This document shows, in pieces, positions 1-6,933 of a stretch of 29,431 nt of DNA. Numbering within the stretch: the first letter of the stretch is position 1; each line of letters opens with the position of its first letter. The DNA comes from Bacillota bacterium. Lineage in GTDB: Bacteria; Bacillota; Clostridia; Christensenellales; CAG-138. Both the position numbers and the translations under genes were made by a program. The stretch lies in assembly GCA_016288175.1 (NCBI GenBank), contig JAEEYN010000225.1, forward strand, positions 1-29,431, in the 5' to 3' direction. The notes under the pieces were generated by a model. That model had not been told where the DNA came from. It ran no database searches and saw only the letters and a program-made list of their open reading frames with translations.

Positions 1-513
1 GGCACCGAAGCGCTGATATCCGACACTGTCGGCTTTATAAACAAGCTCCCCCACGATCTTGTGCAGGCTTTCCACTCAACTCTCGAAGAGGTTTCGAATG
101 CGGATCTGATCCTTCACGTTATCGATTACTCGAGTCCGTATCATGACCGCCAGATCGCTGTTGTCGACGACGTTCTTGCCGAACTCAAAGCATCGGATAT
201 CCCGACGATCCGCGTATTCAACAAGATCGATAAAGCCGAACAAAGCGCACCGTCCGACACCGATGACAGGCTTTCCATAAGCGCAAAATACGGTGAAGGA
301 ATCGACAAACTGCTTTCTGCGATCGAACTGAAACTCAATTCCTCGCGCGCCGAGATCGAACTACTTGTTCCGTATTCCAAGTATGAAGCGATATCGCTGA
401 TCCGCGAGCGAGGAATGCTCCTTTCCGAGGAACATCGCGAGGACGGAACCTTCATTCGCGCCAGACTTGATCGCGAGGATATCGGTCAATTGAAAAAAAT
501 CCTTGATTTCTGA
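1..513 (+). CDS. hflX: GTPase HflX, C-terminal part (5' truncated by window)
   Basis: HflX is a ribosome-associated GTPase that binds the 50S subunit and splits stalled or stressed 70S ribosomes. The window opens inside the G domain: read from base 1, the frame gives DTVGFI (G3 motif), then KLPH and a LVQAFHSTLEE segment that is diagnostic of HflX, and later NKID (G4, NKxD). The rest is the end of the G domain and a short C-terminal extension that stops with TGA at 511-513. An ATG/GTG-initiated version from base 61 would cut the G3 motif, so the true start lies upstream of the window. The last codons overlap the -35 region of the next gene's probable promoter. The family call is firm; the N-terminal half cannot be judged. 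Confidence 0.94.
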   Translation, partial: GTEALISDTVGFINKLPHDLVQAFHSTLEEVSNADLILHVIDYSSPYHDRQIAVVDDVLAELKASDIPTIRVFNKIDKAEQSAPSDTDDRLSISAKYGEGIDKLLSAIELKLNSSRAEIELLVPYSKYEAISLIRERGMLLSEEHREDGTFIRARLDREDIGQLKKILDF

Positions 514-531
514 GCGGTTTTGCATTATAAT
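503..531 (+). promoter_or_regulatory. Sigma-A-type promoter for thymidylate kinase
   Basis: TTGATT at 503-508, a 17-bp spacer, and TATAAT at 526-531. The -35 lies in the last codons of hflX. The -10 overlaps an upstream in-frame ATG at 520, which argues that the kinase starts at the later GTG. Confidence 0.6.
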
Positions 532-564
532 GCGCCATTAGAACGATCCGAAAGGCTTTTTACT

Positions 565-1242
565 GTGAAAACGAAGATCATTACAATCGAAGGTATTGAC
601 GGCAGCGGAAAGACCGTTCAGTTCGATCTGCTTGCGGCAGAACTCGAAAAGCGCGGCTTCACCGTTTCAAAGCGCTCCTATCCTGTTTATGATTCGTATT
701 TCGGCGGTCAGGTCGGCCGTTTCCTTTCGGCTGCCGATGGAGTACGCGCAACGGACGTCGACCAGAAGAGCATGGCGCTTTGGTTCGCGATGGACCGCTT
801 CGACGACCTTCACGGCTACAGAGACGGAGAGACGGACTTTATGCTGATCAACCGTTATGTTCTTTCAAACGCCGTTTATCAGAGTATCCGCGACTGCGAT
901 ATCGGCAAGCCCGATATCGTCGACTGGGTGTTCGACCTTGAGTACAATAAACTCGGTCTTCCCCGCCCGGACCTCAACCTTTTCTTTGATGTAGAGACAG
1001 AACGCGCAGGAAAGAACGTTGACAGCAAAGGCTTCCGCAGCTATATCGGCGGAGGACGTGATGTTTACGAGGCAAGCAAATCCATCCAGCAGCGCGCGAG
1101 AGAGAAATACGCGGAAGTCGCCGAAAGATACGACGATGTAGAGATAATCACCTGCACGGATAACGGCGTTATGCTTCCTCCCGAAGTTATCGCCGAAAAA
1201 GTACTTGCTGTTCTTAAAGAACGCGGGCTGATCGAAGATTAA
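565..1242 (+). CDS. tmk: Thymidylate kinase (dTMP kinase family)
   Basis: Predicted dTMP kinase, phosphorylating dTMP to dTDP with ATP in the cytoplasm for DNA precursor supply. From the chosen start the protein is 225 residues, close to the family norm of about 210. The P-loop GIDGSGKT is at residues 10-17, and a NRYVLSNAVYQ segment sits where the family has its DRY...AYQ motif, with Asn replacing the usual Asp. A frame-compatible ATG at 520 would add 15 residues before the beta-1 strand, but it lies on the -10 box of the putative promoter, so GTG 565 is preferred; AAAGG at 551-555 can serve as its ribosome binding site. In many Bacillota tmk lies near holB; here pfp, glnS and a small gene separate them. 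A less specific nucleoside or nucleotide kinase is possible because of the Asn substitution. Confidence 0.85.
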   Translation: MKTKIITIEGIDGSGKTVQFDLLAAELEKRGFTVSKRSYPVYDSYFGGQVGRFLSAADGVRATDVDQKSMALWFAMDRFDDLHGYRDGETDFMLINRYVLSNAVYQSIRDCDIGKPDIVDWVFDLEYNKLGLPRPDLNLFFDVETERAGKNVDSKGFRSYIGGGRDVYEASKSIQQRAREKYAEVAERYDDVEIITCTDNGVMLPPEVIAEKVLAVLKERGLIED

Positions 1243-1311
1243 CGGTCTGCAGTCAAAACAATGACAACAAAAAAGAAGAAAACCAAACATCCAGATAAGG
1301 AGAATCAATCT

Positions 1312-2373
1312 ATGAGAAAAATCGGTATCCTTACCGGCGGCGGCGACTGCCCCGGTCTGAACGCTGTTATCAGGGGCGTTGTTGAAAAATGCGCAGAAGC
1401 CGGCATTGAAGTTTTCGGTTTCCATAACGGCTGGCGCGGCGCGCTGAACGCGAAAGGCCATTGGCTCACCCTTTCCGAAGTCGAAGGGATCCAGACCATG
1501 GGCGGCACGATCATCGGCAGCTCCAGAACGAATGTTCTTGCGGATGCCGAAGGACCGAACAAGATCATCGAAGTACTTAAAGCGCTCGATCTCGAAGGCG
1601 TTGTCGCTATCGGCGGCGACGATACCCTCGGCGTTGCGAACAAACTCCGCAAGCTCGGCATCAACGTTATCGGCGTTCCGAAGACCATCGACAACGACCT
1701 CAGCTGCACGGACTACACCTTCGGTTTTGAAACGGCTTCCAACATCGCGATGGAAGCTATTGACAGGCTGCAGACCACCGCAAAAGCACATTCCCGCTGC
1801 ATCGTTGTTGAGTGCATGGGCCGCAATACCGGTTGGATCGCACTGCAGGCGGGCCTTGCCGCGAACGCACATCTTGTTTTGATCCCCGAGTTCCCGAAGA
1901 CTTATGATGAGATCATTCAGCTCGTTCGCCGCAGGTATCTGCGCGGTGAACATTATACCATCATCGTTGTTGCAGAGGGCTTTGAACTGCTCGGCGGCGA
2001 GGAAATCGACCTCGGTACCGATGCGTTCGGCAACAAGCTTCTTATCCATAAGAACCTTGCGAAGAACCTTTCCGATATGATCGAAAACACGATGAAGAAC
2101 GATCCGCTTCTCGGCTCCGACGCACAGTATTTCGAATGCCGTCCCGTCGTTCTCGGACATGTTCAGCGCGGCGGCGCACCCTGCGCCTTCGACCGCGTTC
2201 TCGGCACGCGCCTCGGCATCAAAGCCGGCGAGCTCGTCGTCAACCGCGATTATGGCAATATGGTCGGTCAGAGCGGCAACCGCATCGTTGCTGCAGACCT
2301 CGACACCGCCGTTACGGTTCGCAAGGAAGTTGATAAAGAGTTCTACGACGCAGCTTCTCTCTATTTCAAATAA
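1312..2373 (+). CDS. pfp: Phosphofructokinase, probably PPi-dependent
   Basis: Phosphorylates fructose 6-phosphate to fructose 1,6-bisphosphate. The 353-residue protein has the PFK core: GGGDCPGLNAVIRG at the N terminus, GTIIGSSRTN, the catalytic TIDND at 125-129, and the substrate loop MGRNTGW. The phosphoryl-donor residues are GGDDT (Asp104) and PKTIDND (Lys124). In ATP-dependent enzymes such as E. coli PfkA both positions are Gly; Asp104 with Lys124 is the established signature of PPi-dependent PFK, which works reversibly. An upstream in-frame ATG at 1261 encodes a Lys-rich tail unlike the family; ATG 1312 follows AAGGAGA at the right distance and starts with the usual MRKIGILTGGG. A strong terminator follows. 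Fold and reaction are firm; donor choice is inferred from two residues. Confidence 0.93.
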   Translation: MRKIGILTGGGDCPGLNAVIRGVVEKCAEAGIEVFGFHNGWRGALNAKGHWLTLSEVEGIQTMGGTIIGSSRTNVLADAEGPNKIIEVLKALDLEGVVAIGGDDTLGVANKLRKLGINVIGVPKTIDNDLSCTDYTFGFETASNIAMEAIDRLQTTAKAHSRCIVVECMGRNTGWIALQAGLAANAHLVLIPEFPKTYDEIIQLVRRRYLRGEHYTIIVVAEGFELLGGEEIDLGTDAFGNKLLIHKNLAKNLSDMIENTMKNDPLLGSDAQYFECRPVVLGHVQRGGAPCAFDRVLGTRLGIKAGELVVNRDYGNMVGQSGNRIVAADLDTAVTVRKEVDKEFYDAASLYFK

Positions 2374-2393
2374 TACTTTGATCTAAGATGGAT

Positions 2394-2430
2394 ACCGCCG
2401 GGAGCAATCGATTCCCGGCGGTTATTTTTA
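2394..2430 (+). terminator. Rho-independent terminator after pfp
   Basis: A perfect 10-bp stem (2394-2403 with 2413-2422, accgccggga / tcccggcggt), a 9-base loop, and the T-rich tail tattttta. Confidence 0.9.
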
Positions 2431-2432
2431 AC

Positions 2433-2461
2433 TTGACAAAGTATTCGTTTTTGGAGATAAT
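2433..2461 (+). promoter_or_regulatory. Sigma-A promoter for glnS
   Basis: A consensus TTGACA at 2433-2438, a 17-bp spacer, and GATAAT at 2456-2461, directly after the pfp terminator and about 40 bases before the glnS start. Confidence 0.85.
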
Positions 2462-2500
2462 ATAAACTGGTTTTATGTTTTGGAAAGGAGGGTTCTGACT

Positions 2501-4156
2501 ATGGGCAATGAGTTTGAACCTCGCAATTTTATCGAAGAATTTATCGTTGAGGACCGGAAGGTGAATCCGACAGTTAAAACAAGATTCCCCCCCGAGCCGA
2601 ACGGTTATCTCCATATCGGCCACGCAAAGGCTTTGTACATCGATTTCTCCACAGCCGAGCGTTTCGGCGGCACCTGCAATCTCCGTTTCGACGACACGAA
2701 TCCCACAAAGGAAGATGTTGAATTCGTCGACGCGATCGAAAACGATATCCGTTGGCTCGGCTTCGAATGGGATAAACTCTGCTTTGGCAGCGACTATTTC
2801 GATCAGTGCTATGAACTTGCGAAGAAGCTTATTCGTGAAGGGAGGGCATATGTCTGCGATCTCGATAAGGACCAGATCCGCGAATACCGCGGCACTCTGA
2901 CCGAGCCCGGCGTCAACAGCCCCTACCGCGAGCGCAGCATCGAGGAAAACCTCGATCTTTTCGAGCGCATGAAGAACGGCGAATTCCCGGACGGAAGCCG
3001 CACGCTCCGCGCTAAGATCGATATGGCATCCCCGAATATCAATATGCGCGACCCCGCTCTCTATCGTATCCTGCACCGCAGCCATCACCATCAGGGCGAT
3101 AAATGGTGCATCTATCCTATGTACGATTTCGCGCATCCGATCCAGGACGCGATAGAAGGCGTTACTCATTCCCTCTGCTCACTCGAGTATGAAGCACACC
3201 GTCCGCTCTACAACTGGGTAATTGAAGCCTGCGGTTTCGAGCATAAGCCGCGTCAGATCGAGTTTGCAAGGCTGAATCTGACAAATACAATCATGAGCAA
3301 ACGCTTCCTGCGCGCTCTCGTCGAAGGCGGTTATGTCAGCGGTTGGGACGATCCCCGCATGCCCACCCTTTGCGCAATGCGCCGCCGCGGTTTCACTCCG
3401 GAAGCGATCAAAGATTTCCTCAACCGCGCAGGCGTTGCGAAAGCGGATTCCGTTGTCGATTCGGCGATGCTCGAGCATTGCGTCCGCGAAGATCTGAACG
3501 CGCACTGCGACCGCGTAATGGCTGTATTGGATCCTGTCAAGGTCGTTATCGACAACTTCCCCGAGGATGAATCCATCGAAGTAAAGATTGAGAATCTGCC
3601 CATTGCAGAGGAAGACGACGAAAAATACGGGCTCACCCATACCGTTCGCTTCGGTAAGGAGATCTACATCGAGCGCGACGACTTCATGGTCGAACCGCCG
3701 AAGAAATTCTTCCGACTTAAGCCCGACGGCGAAGTCCGACTGAAAGGCGCGTTCATAGTCAAGTGCGTCGGCTATGAGCTGAATGATGACGGCAGCGTCA
3801 AGCTCATCCACTGCACATATGATCCCGCGACCTTCAGCGGCGAATGTGAGCGCAAGGTCAAAGGAACGATCCACTGGGTACCCGTACAGGATGCCGTTCC
3901 CGCGGAGTTCCGCCTTTACGAGCAGCTGATGACCGAAGAAAATGTCAGCGCGGATGATTTCATCGATAAACTCAATCCCGATTCCGTAAAGATCCTGCAT
4001 GGATTTATCGAACCTTATCTTAACGGAAGCGAACCTGGCAGCAAGTATCAGTTCATGCGTATCGGGTATTTCTGCACGGATCCGGATTCCAAACCGGGAA
4101 GCATGGTCTTCAACCGCACGGTCGGATTGAAGGACAGCTATAAACCGACCAACTGA
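2501..4156 (+). CDS. glnS: Glutamine--tRNA ligase
   Basis: Class I aminoacyl-tRNA synthetase that charges tRNA-Gln directly with glutamine. The 551-residue length matches bacterial GlnRS. The HIGH motif is at 38-41 within PEPNGYLHIGHAKA, and the second signature is IMSKR at 264-268, the GlnRS form of KMSKS. The C-terminal half is the beta-barrel anticodon-binding region. A TTG at 2480 gives a longer frame but runs through the ribosome binding site GGAAAGGAGGG; ATG 2501 has ideal spacing to it and is chosen. The gene has its own promoter and a terminator behind it upstream, so it begins a new unit, probably continuing through the membrane protein, holB and ricT. Many Bacillota instead make Gln-tRNA by the GatCAB amidotransferase route; GlnRS is patchy in Clostridia and thought to have spread by transfer. 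Confidence 0.97.
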   Translation: MGNEFEPRNFIEEFIVEDRKVNPTVKTRFPPEPNGYLHIGHAKALYIDFSTAERFGGTCNLRFDDTNPTKEDVEFVDAIENDIRWLGFEWDKLCFGSDYFDQCYELAKKLIREGRAYVCDLDKDQIREYRGTLTEPGVNSPYRERSIEENLDLFERMKNGEFPDGSRTLRAKIDMASPNINMRDPALYRILHRSHHHQGDKWCIYPMYDFAHPIQDAIEGVTHSLCSLEYEAHRPLYNWVIEACGFEHKPRQIEFARLNLTNTIMSKRFLRALVEGGYVSGWDDPRMPTLCAMRRRGFTPEAIKDFLNRAGVAKADSVVDSAMLEHCVREDLNAHCDRVMAVLDPVKVVIDNFPEDESIEVKIENLPIAEEDDEKYGLTHTVRFGKEIYIERDDFMVEPPKKFFRLKPDGEVRLKGAFIVKCVGYELNDDGSVKLIHCTYDPATFSGECERKVKGTIHWVPVQDAVPAEFRLYEQLMTEENVSADDFIDKLNPDSVKILHGFIEPYLNGSEPGSKYQFMRIGYFCTDPDSKPGSMVFNRTVGLKDSYKPTN

Positions 4157-4179
4157 AACTGAATTGACGGAGAGTTATC

Positions 4180-4755
4180 ATGTTCCAGGAAAGTGTTGAC
4201 AGATCCCACGGGTCGTCGAAATCCGATTTGATCCTGTTCCTGATCCTTGTCGCTGCGTTTTTCGGCATCGGCGGAATTGTTCTGCTGCTCGAAAGCAAGA
4301 TCAATTCAACTATCCCCCGCTATGCATTCATCGCGCTTGTTCTTGCAGGCGTCTATCTCATCTATCGGTATCGGCTTATCGGTTACAGGTACACCGTCTT
4401 CTATGAAGCGCCTAAGCCCGTTTACGACGCCAGATTCGACGATATGATGATCCATGAGGATTATCCCTATCCCGTTGGTACGGTCGTTTTTGAGCGAATT
4501 GTGAGCGCCAAGGGAGTCATCCTTCTGACCGTCGATAAAAGCGAGATCGAAGCGATATGCAAACCCGGCGAGGAAAAGCCCGAAGCTGTTGTTGACGGAG
4601 TTTCAAATAACGTCGCCTGCCGCAAGGAGAGCAAATCATACTGCATGTATTACCGGAAGGATGGCAGGCTGAACAAGCTTTACTTCGACCCAAGCGAGCA
4701 GTTCCTCGGCTATCTTGAAAGGATCATTAACGGAGAAGAATCGGAAGAGGAATGA
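4180..4755 (+). CDS. Small membrane protein of unknown function
   Basis: I do not recognise this 191-residue protein. It has a short polar N terminus, two hydrophobic stretches (about residues 16-37 and 46-63) that look like a transmembrane hairpin, a basic YRYRLIGYRYT segment just after the second helix, and a roughly 120-residue soluble domain ending in an acidic tail. By the positive-inside rule both ends would be cytoplasmic. The soluble part has three Cys residues but no metal motif that I recognise. ATG 4180 is preceded by GGAGAG at good spacing. The gene follows glnS by 23 bases and runs into holB with a 13-base gap, so it is probably cotranscribed with both. It may be a lineage-specific partner of the holB-ricT unit or simply a passenger. 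Confidence 0.75.
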   Translation: MFQESVDRSHGSSKSDLILFLILVAAFFGIGGIVLLLESKINSTIPRYAFIALVLAGVYLIYRYRLIGYRYTVFYEAPKPVYDARFDDMMIHEDYPYPVGTVVFERIVSAKGVILLTVDKSEIEAICKPGEEKPEAVVDGVSNNVACRKESKSYCMYYRKDGRLNKLYFDPSEQFLGYLERIINGEESEEE

Positions 4756-4768
4756 GCACCGCCCGATT

Positions 4769-5683
4769 ATGGCAGACGCAGCTGAAAAACTGAAAAGATC
4801 GATCGTTGAAGGCCGCGCGATGCACGGTTATCTGATCTGCGGCGCAGATTCAAATGCTGCCGAAGAACTGATGCTCGAATGCGCGGCGCTTCTTCTTTTC
4901 GGAAATGAAAACACAGATACGCTGAGCCTTTCACCGGATTTCTTTTCGCTTGACGGCACCGTACGCATCGACGATATCCGAGAAATACGTCGTGAAGTCA
5001 ATAAAACCACATTCAGCAGCGCAAACCGTGTTGTTCTGATCAAAAACGCTCATTTGCTCAACGATTTTTCGATCAATGCAATGCTTAAAATGCTTGAAGA
5101 GCCGCCGGAAGGGACCTACTTTTTCCTCTCCGGAATCGAGCAAAGGATAATCCCGACGATACGTTCGCGCTGCATGATTATCCGCCTCGGTTCGGGTTCA
5201 TTGGAAGAAACCGCAGCGGTTCTTCGCAGAAAAGGCGCTGATGCACTGAAAGCGAGTGAATATGCGGCTATGGCAAACGCCGACCGCGAAACGGCACTGA
5301 AGCTGTATGAAGACGAAAGCTTCCGTAAGCTCCGCGAAAACGCACTGAAGGCTTTAATTGTTGCTCTGTCCGGGAAACTGCCTTTTCAGTTTGCGAAGGA
5401 TATCGGCAAAAACCGCACATCGGCATTGTACTGCGTCGTTTTTATGCTGAATGCGTGCCATGATATGCTCTGCTTTAAAAGCGATACTTCATTGAATGAG
5501 CTGATGACTGCTCCCGATTTTGCCGAAGCATTGCGCGAACTATCCGAACGCTTTACTTTTTCCTCGATTAGCGGTATTATAAAAGCGCTGACCGACGCCT
5601 GTGAAAGACTGAGTTCCAATGCAGGCATCACTCCGATACTCGATCGAATGATCGTTGAATTGAACGGGATCGCTCAGATATGA
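4769..5683 (+). CDS. holB: DNA polymerase III subunit delta' (clamp loader)
   Basis: Delta' subunit of the replicative clamp loader, which helps open and load the beta sliding clamp. The 304-residue protein shows an AAA+ clamp-loader core: a degenerate P-loop region near 19-33 (no intact GxxxxGK[ST], as expected for the non-ATPase delta'), the VRIDDIREI helix, VVLIKNAHLLN (Walker-B-like, without catalytic DE), AMLKMLEEPPEGT, and the arginine-finger motif SRC at 133-135. The four-Cys zinc module of some clamp-loader subunits is absent. The start is the least certain part: ATG 4769 has only a distant GAAGAGG upstream, while a TTG at 4715 would overlap the preceding gene by 41 bases. The following gene is ricT, the same order as holB-yaaT in Bacillus subtilis, which supports the call. 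Confidence 0.92.
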   Translation: MADAAEKLKRSIVEGRAMHGYLICGADSNAAEELMLECAALLLFGNENTDTLSLSPDFFSLDGTVRIDDIREIRREVNKTTFSSANRVVLIKNAHLLNDFSINAMLKMLEEPPEGTYFFLSGIEQRIIPTIRSRCMIIRLGSGSLEETAAVLRRKGADALKASEYAAMANADRETALKLYEDESFRKLRENALKALIVALSGKLPFQFAKDIGKNRTSALYCVVFMLNACHDMLCFKSDTSLNELMTAPDFAEALRELSERFTFSSISGIIKALTDACERLSSNAGITPILDRMIVELNGIAQI

Positions 5684-5710
5684 CCCGTTCCGACCTAACA
5701 AAAGCTATAT

Positions 5711-5743
5711 GAAAGGCTGCCATTTCGGCAGATTGATCAAATG
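5711..5743 (+). promoter_or_regulatory. ricT ribosome binding site with an intervening hairpin
   Basis: GAAAGG at 5711-5716 is 24 bases from the ricT ATG, too far to work directly. Between them lies a perfect 5-bp hairpin, CTGCC-atttc-GGCAG (5717-5731). If folded, it would leave an effective spacing of 9 bases (attgatcaa). The role is inferred; no other Shine-Dalgarno is visible. Confidence 0.45.
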
Positions 5744-6877
5744 TTCAGAGTCGTTAAAGTCAAATTCAAAAACAGTGGACGCGTCTATTTTTTCGATGCG
5801 CTCGATTTCGAGATCCATAAGGGCGACGGCGTGATCGTCGAAACCGCACGCGGAAACATGCTCGGGGATGCTGTTGCCGAAATCGAAGACACTCCCGAAG
5901 AAAAACTCGTTGCTCCGCTCAAACCGGTGATCCGGCTTGCTGAAGAGGAAGATTTCGAGCAGCTCGAGTATTATCGCTCAAAGGAGCCCGAAGCTGCGGA
6001 GATCTGCCGCGAAAAGATCGAAGAGCACGGTCTTGCAATGAAGCTCGTTGATGTCGAATACGCATACAACGGTTCAAAGCTAACATTCTATTTCACTGCG
6101 GATAACCGAGTGGATTTCCGTGAACTGCTTAAAGACCTGACTTCGATCTTCAAGACAAGGATCGATCTTCGTCAGATCGGCGATCGTGACGAAGCAAAGA
6201 AATGCGGCGGTCTCGGCTTCTGCGGAAGGCCGATCTGCTGCAATTCTTTCTTAAACGATTTCTCGCCTGTTTCGATAAAAATGGCGAAATCGCAGAATCT
6301 CTCTCTTAACCCAGTTAAGATTTCCGGGATCTGCGGTAAACTTATGTGCTGTCTACGTTACGAATACGAGAGCTACGAGTCGATGCAGAAGCAGATGCCG
6401 AAGATTGGCAAGGAATTCGAAACGCCGGACGGCATCGGTGTTGTTCTTGAGAACAATATTATTACCGAAATGACAAAGCTCAAAGTTACGCTGGCCGACG
6501 GAACGCTCGATGTTCGCAGTTATCCTTTCCGCGAACTCGTGCCCGTAACGGCTCCTGATGAAGCAGAAACTCCGGCTGAGAAGCCGGAGCAGAAAGCAAC
6601 GGAACCTGAAGAAACTGTCGAAACCGCTGATGATAAGGCAGCTGAAACAGAAAGCAAACCCGAAGAAGTTAACGGAAATGCAGATGCCGGCAGCAGCCAG
6701 GAACAGGCGAAACCAAAATCCGCGAGACCGAATTTCCGCAGCGGAAGGTTCAACGGAAAAGCGCACAACAACCGTCCGCACTTCAATCAGCAAAAGAACG
6801 ATCCTGGCAAAGCTAAGCAGCCGAATCCAAACGTTCAACAGAAGAAGGATAACGCAAAACCGAGGCAGGTTTATTGA
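5741..6877 (+). CDS. ricT: RicT/YaaT, PSP1-family regulatory protein, with a long tail
   Basis: RicT (YaaT) is part of the RicA-RicF-RicT iron-sulfur complex that, in Bacillus subtilis, affects RNase Y-dependent mRNA processing, Spo0A phosphorelay, competence and biofilm formation. The PSP1 domain is clear: KCGGLGFCGRPICC (Cys155, 161, 166, 167) and SGICGKLMCCLRYEYE (Cys198, 203, 204) supply the family's conserved cysteines. The core ends near residue 268. After it comes a roughly 110-residue low-complexity tail, first acidic (Glu/Pro/Thr), then basic and rich in Asn, Gln and Lys, which the 275-residue B. subtilis protein lacks. The gene lies directly behind holB, as in B. subtilis, and is closed by a strong terminator. 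The tail looks disordered and might contact RNA or protein partners, but this is a guess from composition. Confidence 0.93.
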   Translation: MFRVVKVKFKNSGRVYFFDALDFEIHKGDGVIVETARGNMLGDAVAEIEDTPEEKLVAPLKPVIRLAEEEDFEQLEYYRSKEPEAAEICREKIEEHGLAMKLVDVEYAYNGSKLTFYFTADNRVDFRELLKDLTSIFKTRIDLRQIGDRDEAKKCGGLGFCGRPICCNSFLNDFSPVSIKMAKSQNLSLNPVKISGICGKLMCCLRYEYESYESMQKQMPKIGKEFETPDGIGVVLENNIITEMTKLKVTLADGTLDVRSYPFRELVPVTAPDEAETPAEKPEQKATEPEETVETADDKAAETESKPEEVNGNADAGSSQEQAKPKSARPNFRSGRFNGKAHNNRPHFNQQKNDPGKAKQPNPNVQQKKDNAKPRQVY

Positions 6878-6889
6878 TCAAATGCAGCA

Positions 6890-6930
6890 AAAACAGGATC
6901 CGCCGAAAACGGATCCTGTTTTGATTTTTA
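6890..6930. terminator. Bidirectional terminator between ricT and ispDF
   Basis: A 13-bp stem (6890-6902 with 6910-6922, aaaacaggatccg / cggatcctgtttt) lies between two convergent genes. On the plus strand it is followed by tgattttta; the A-run on its 5' side gives a T-run for the minus-strand transcript. Confidence 0.85.
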
Positions 6931-6933
6931 TTG

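Noticed and set aside
520..564. ATG 520 as the start of thymidylate kinase
   Set aside because: It overlaps the -10 box of the likely promoter and adds residues not seen in the family; GTG 565 with AAAGG upstream fits better.
865..2160. A 431-codon minus-strand frame across tmk and pfp
   Set aside because: It crosses two well-supported genes on the other strand, shows no domain and has no ribosome binding site; another antisense shadow.
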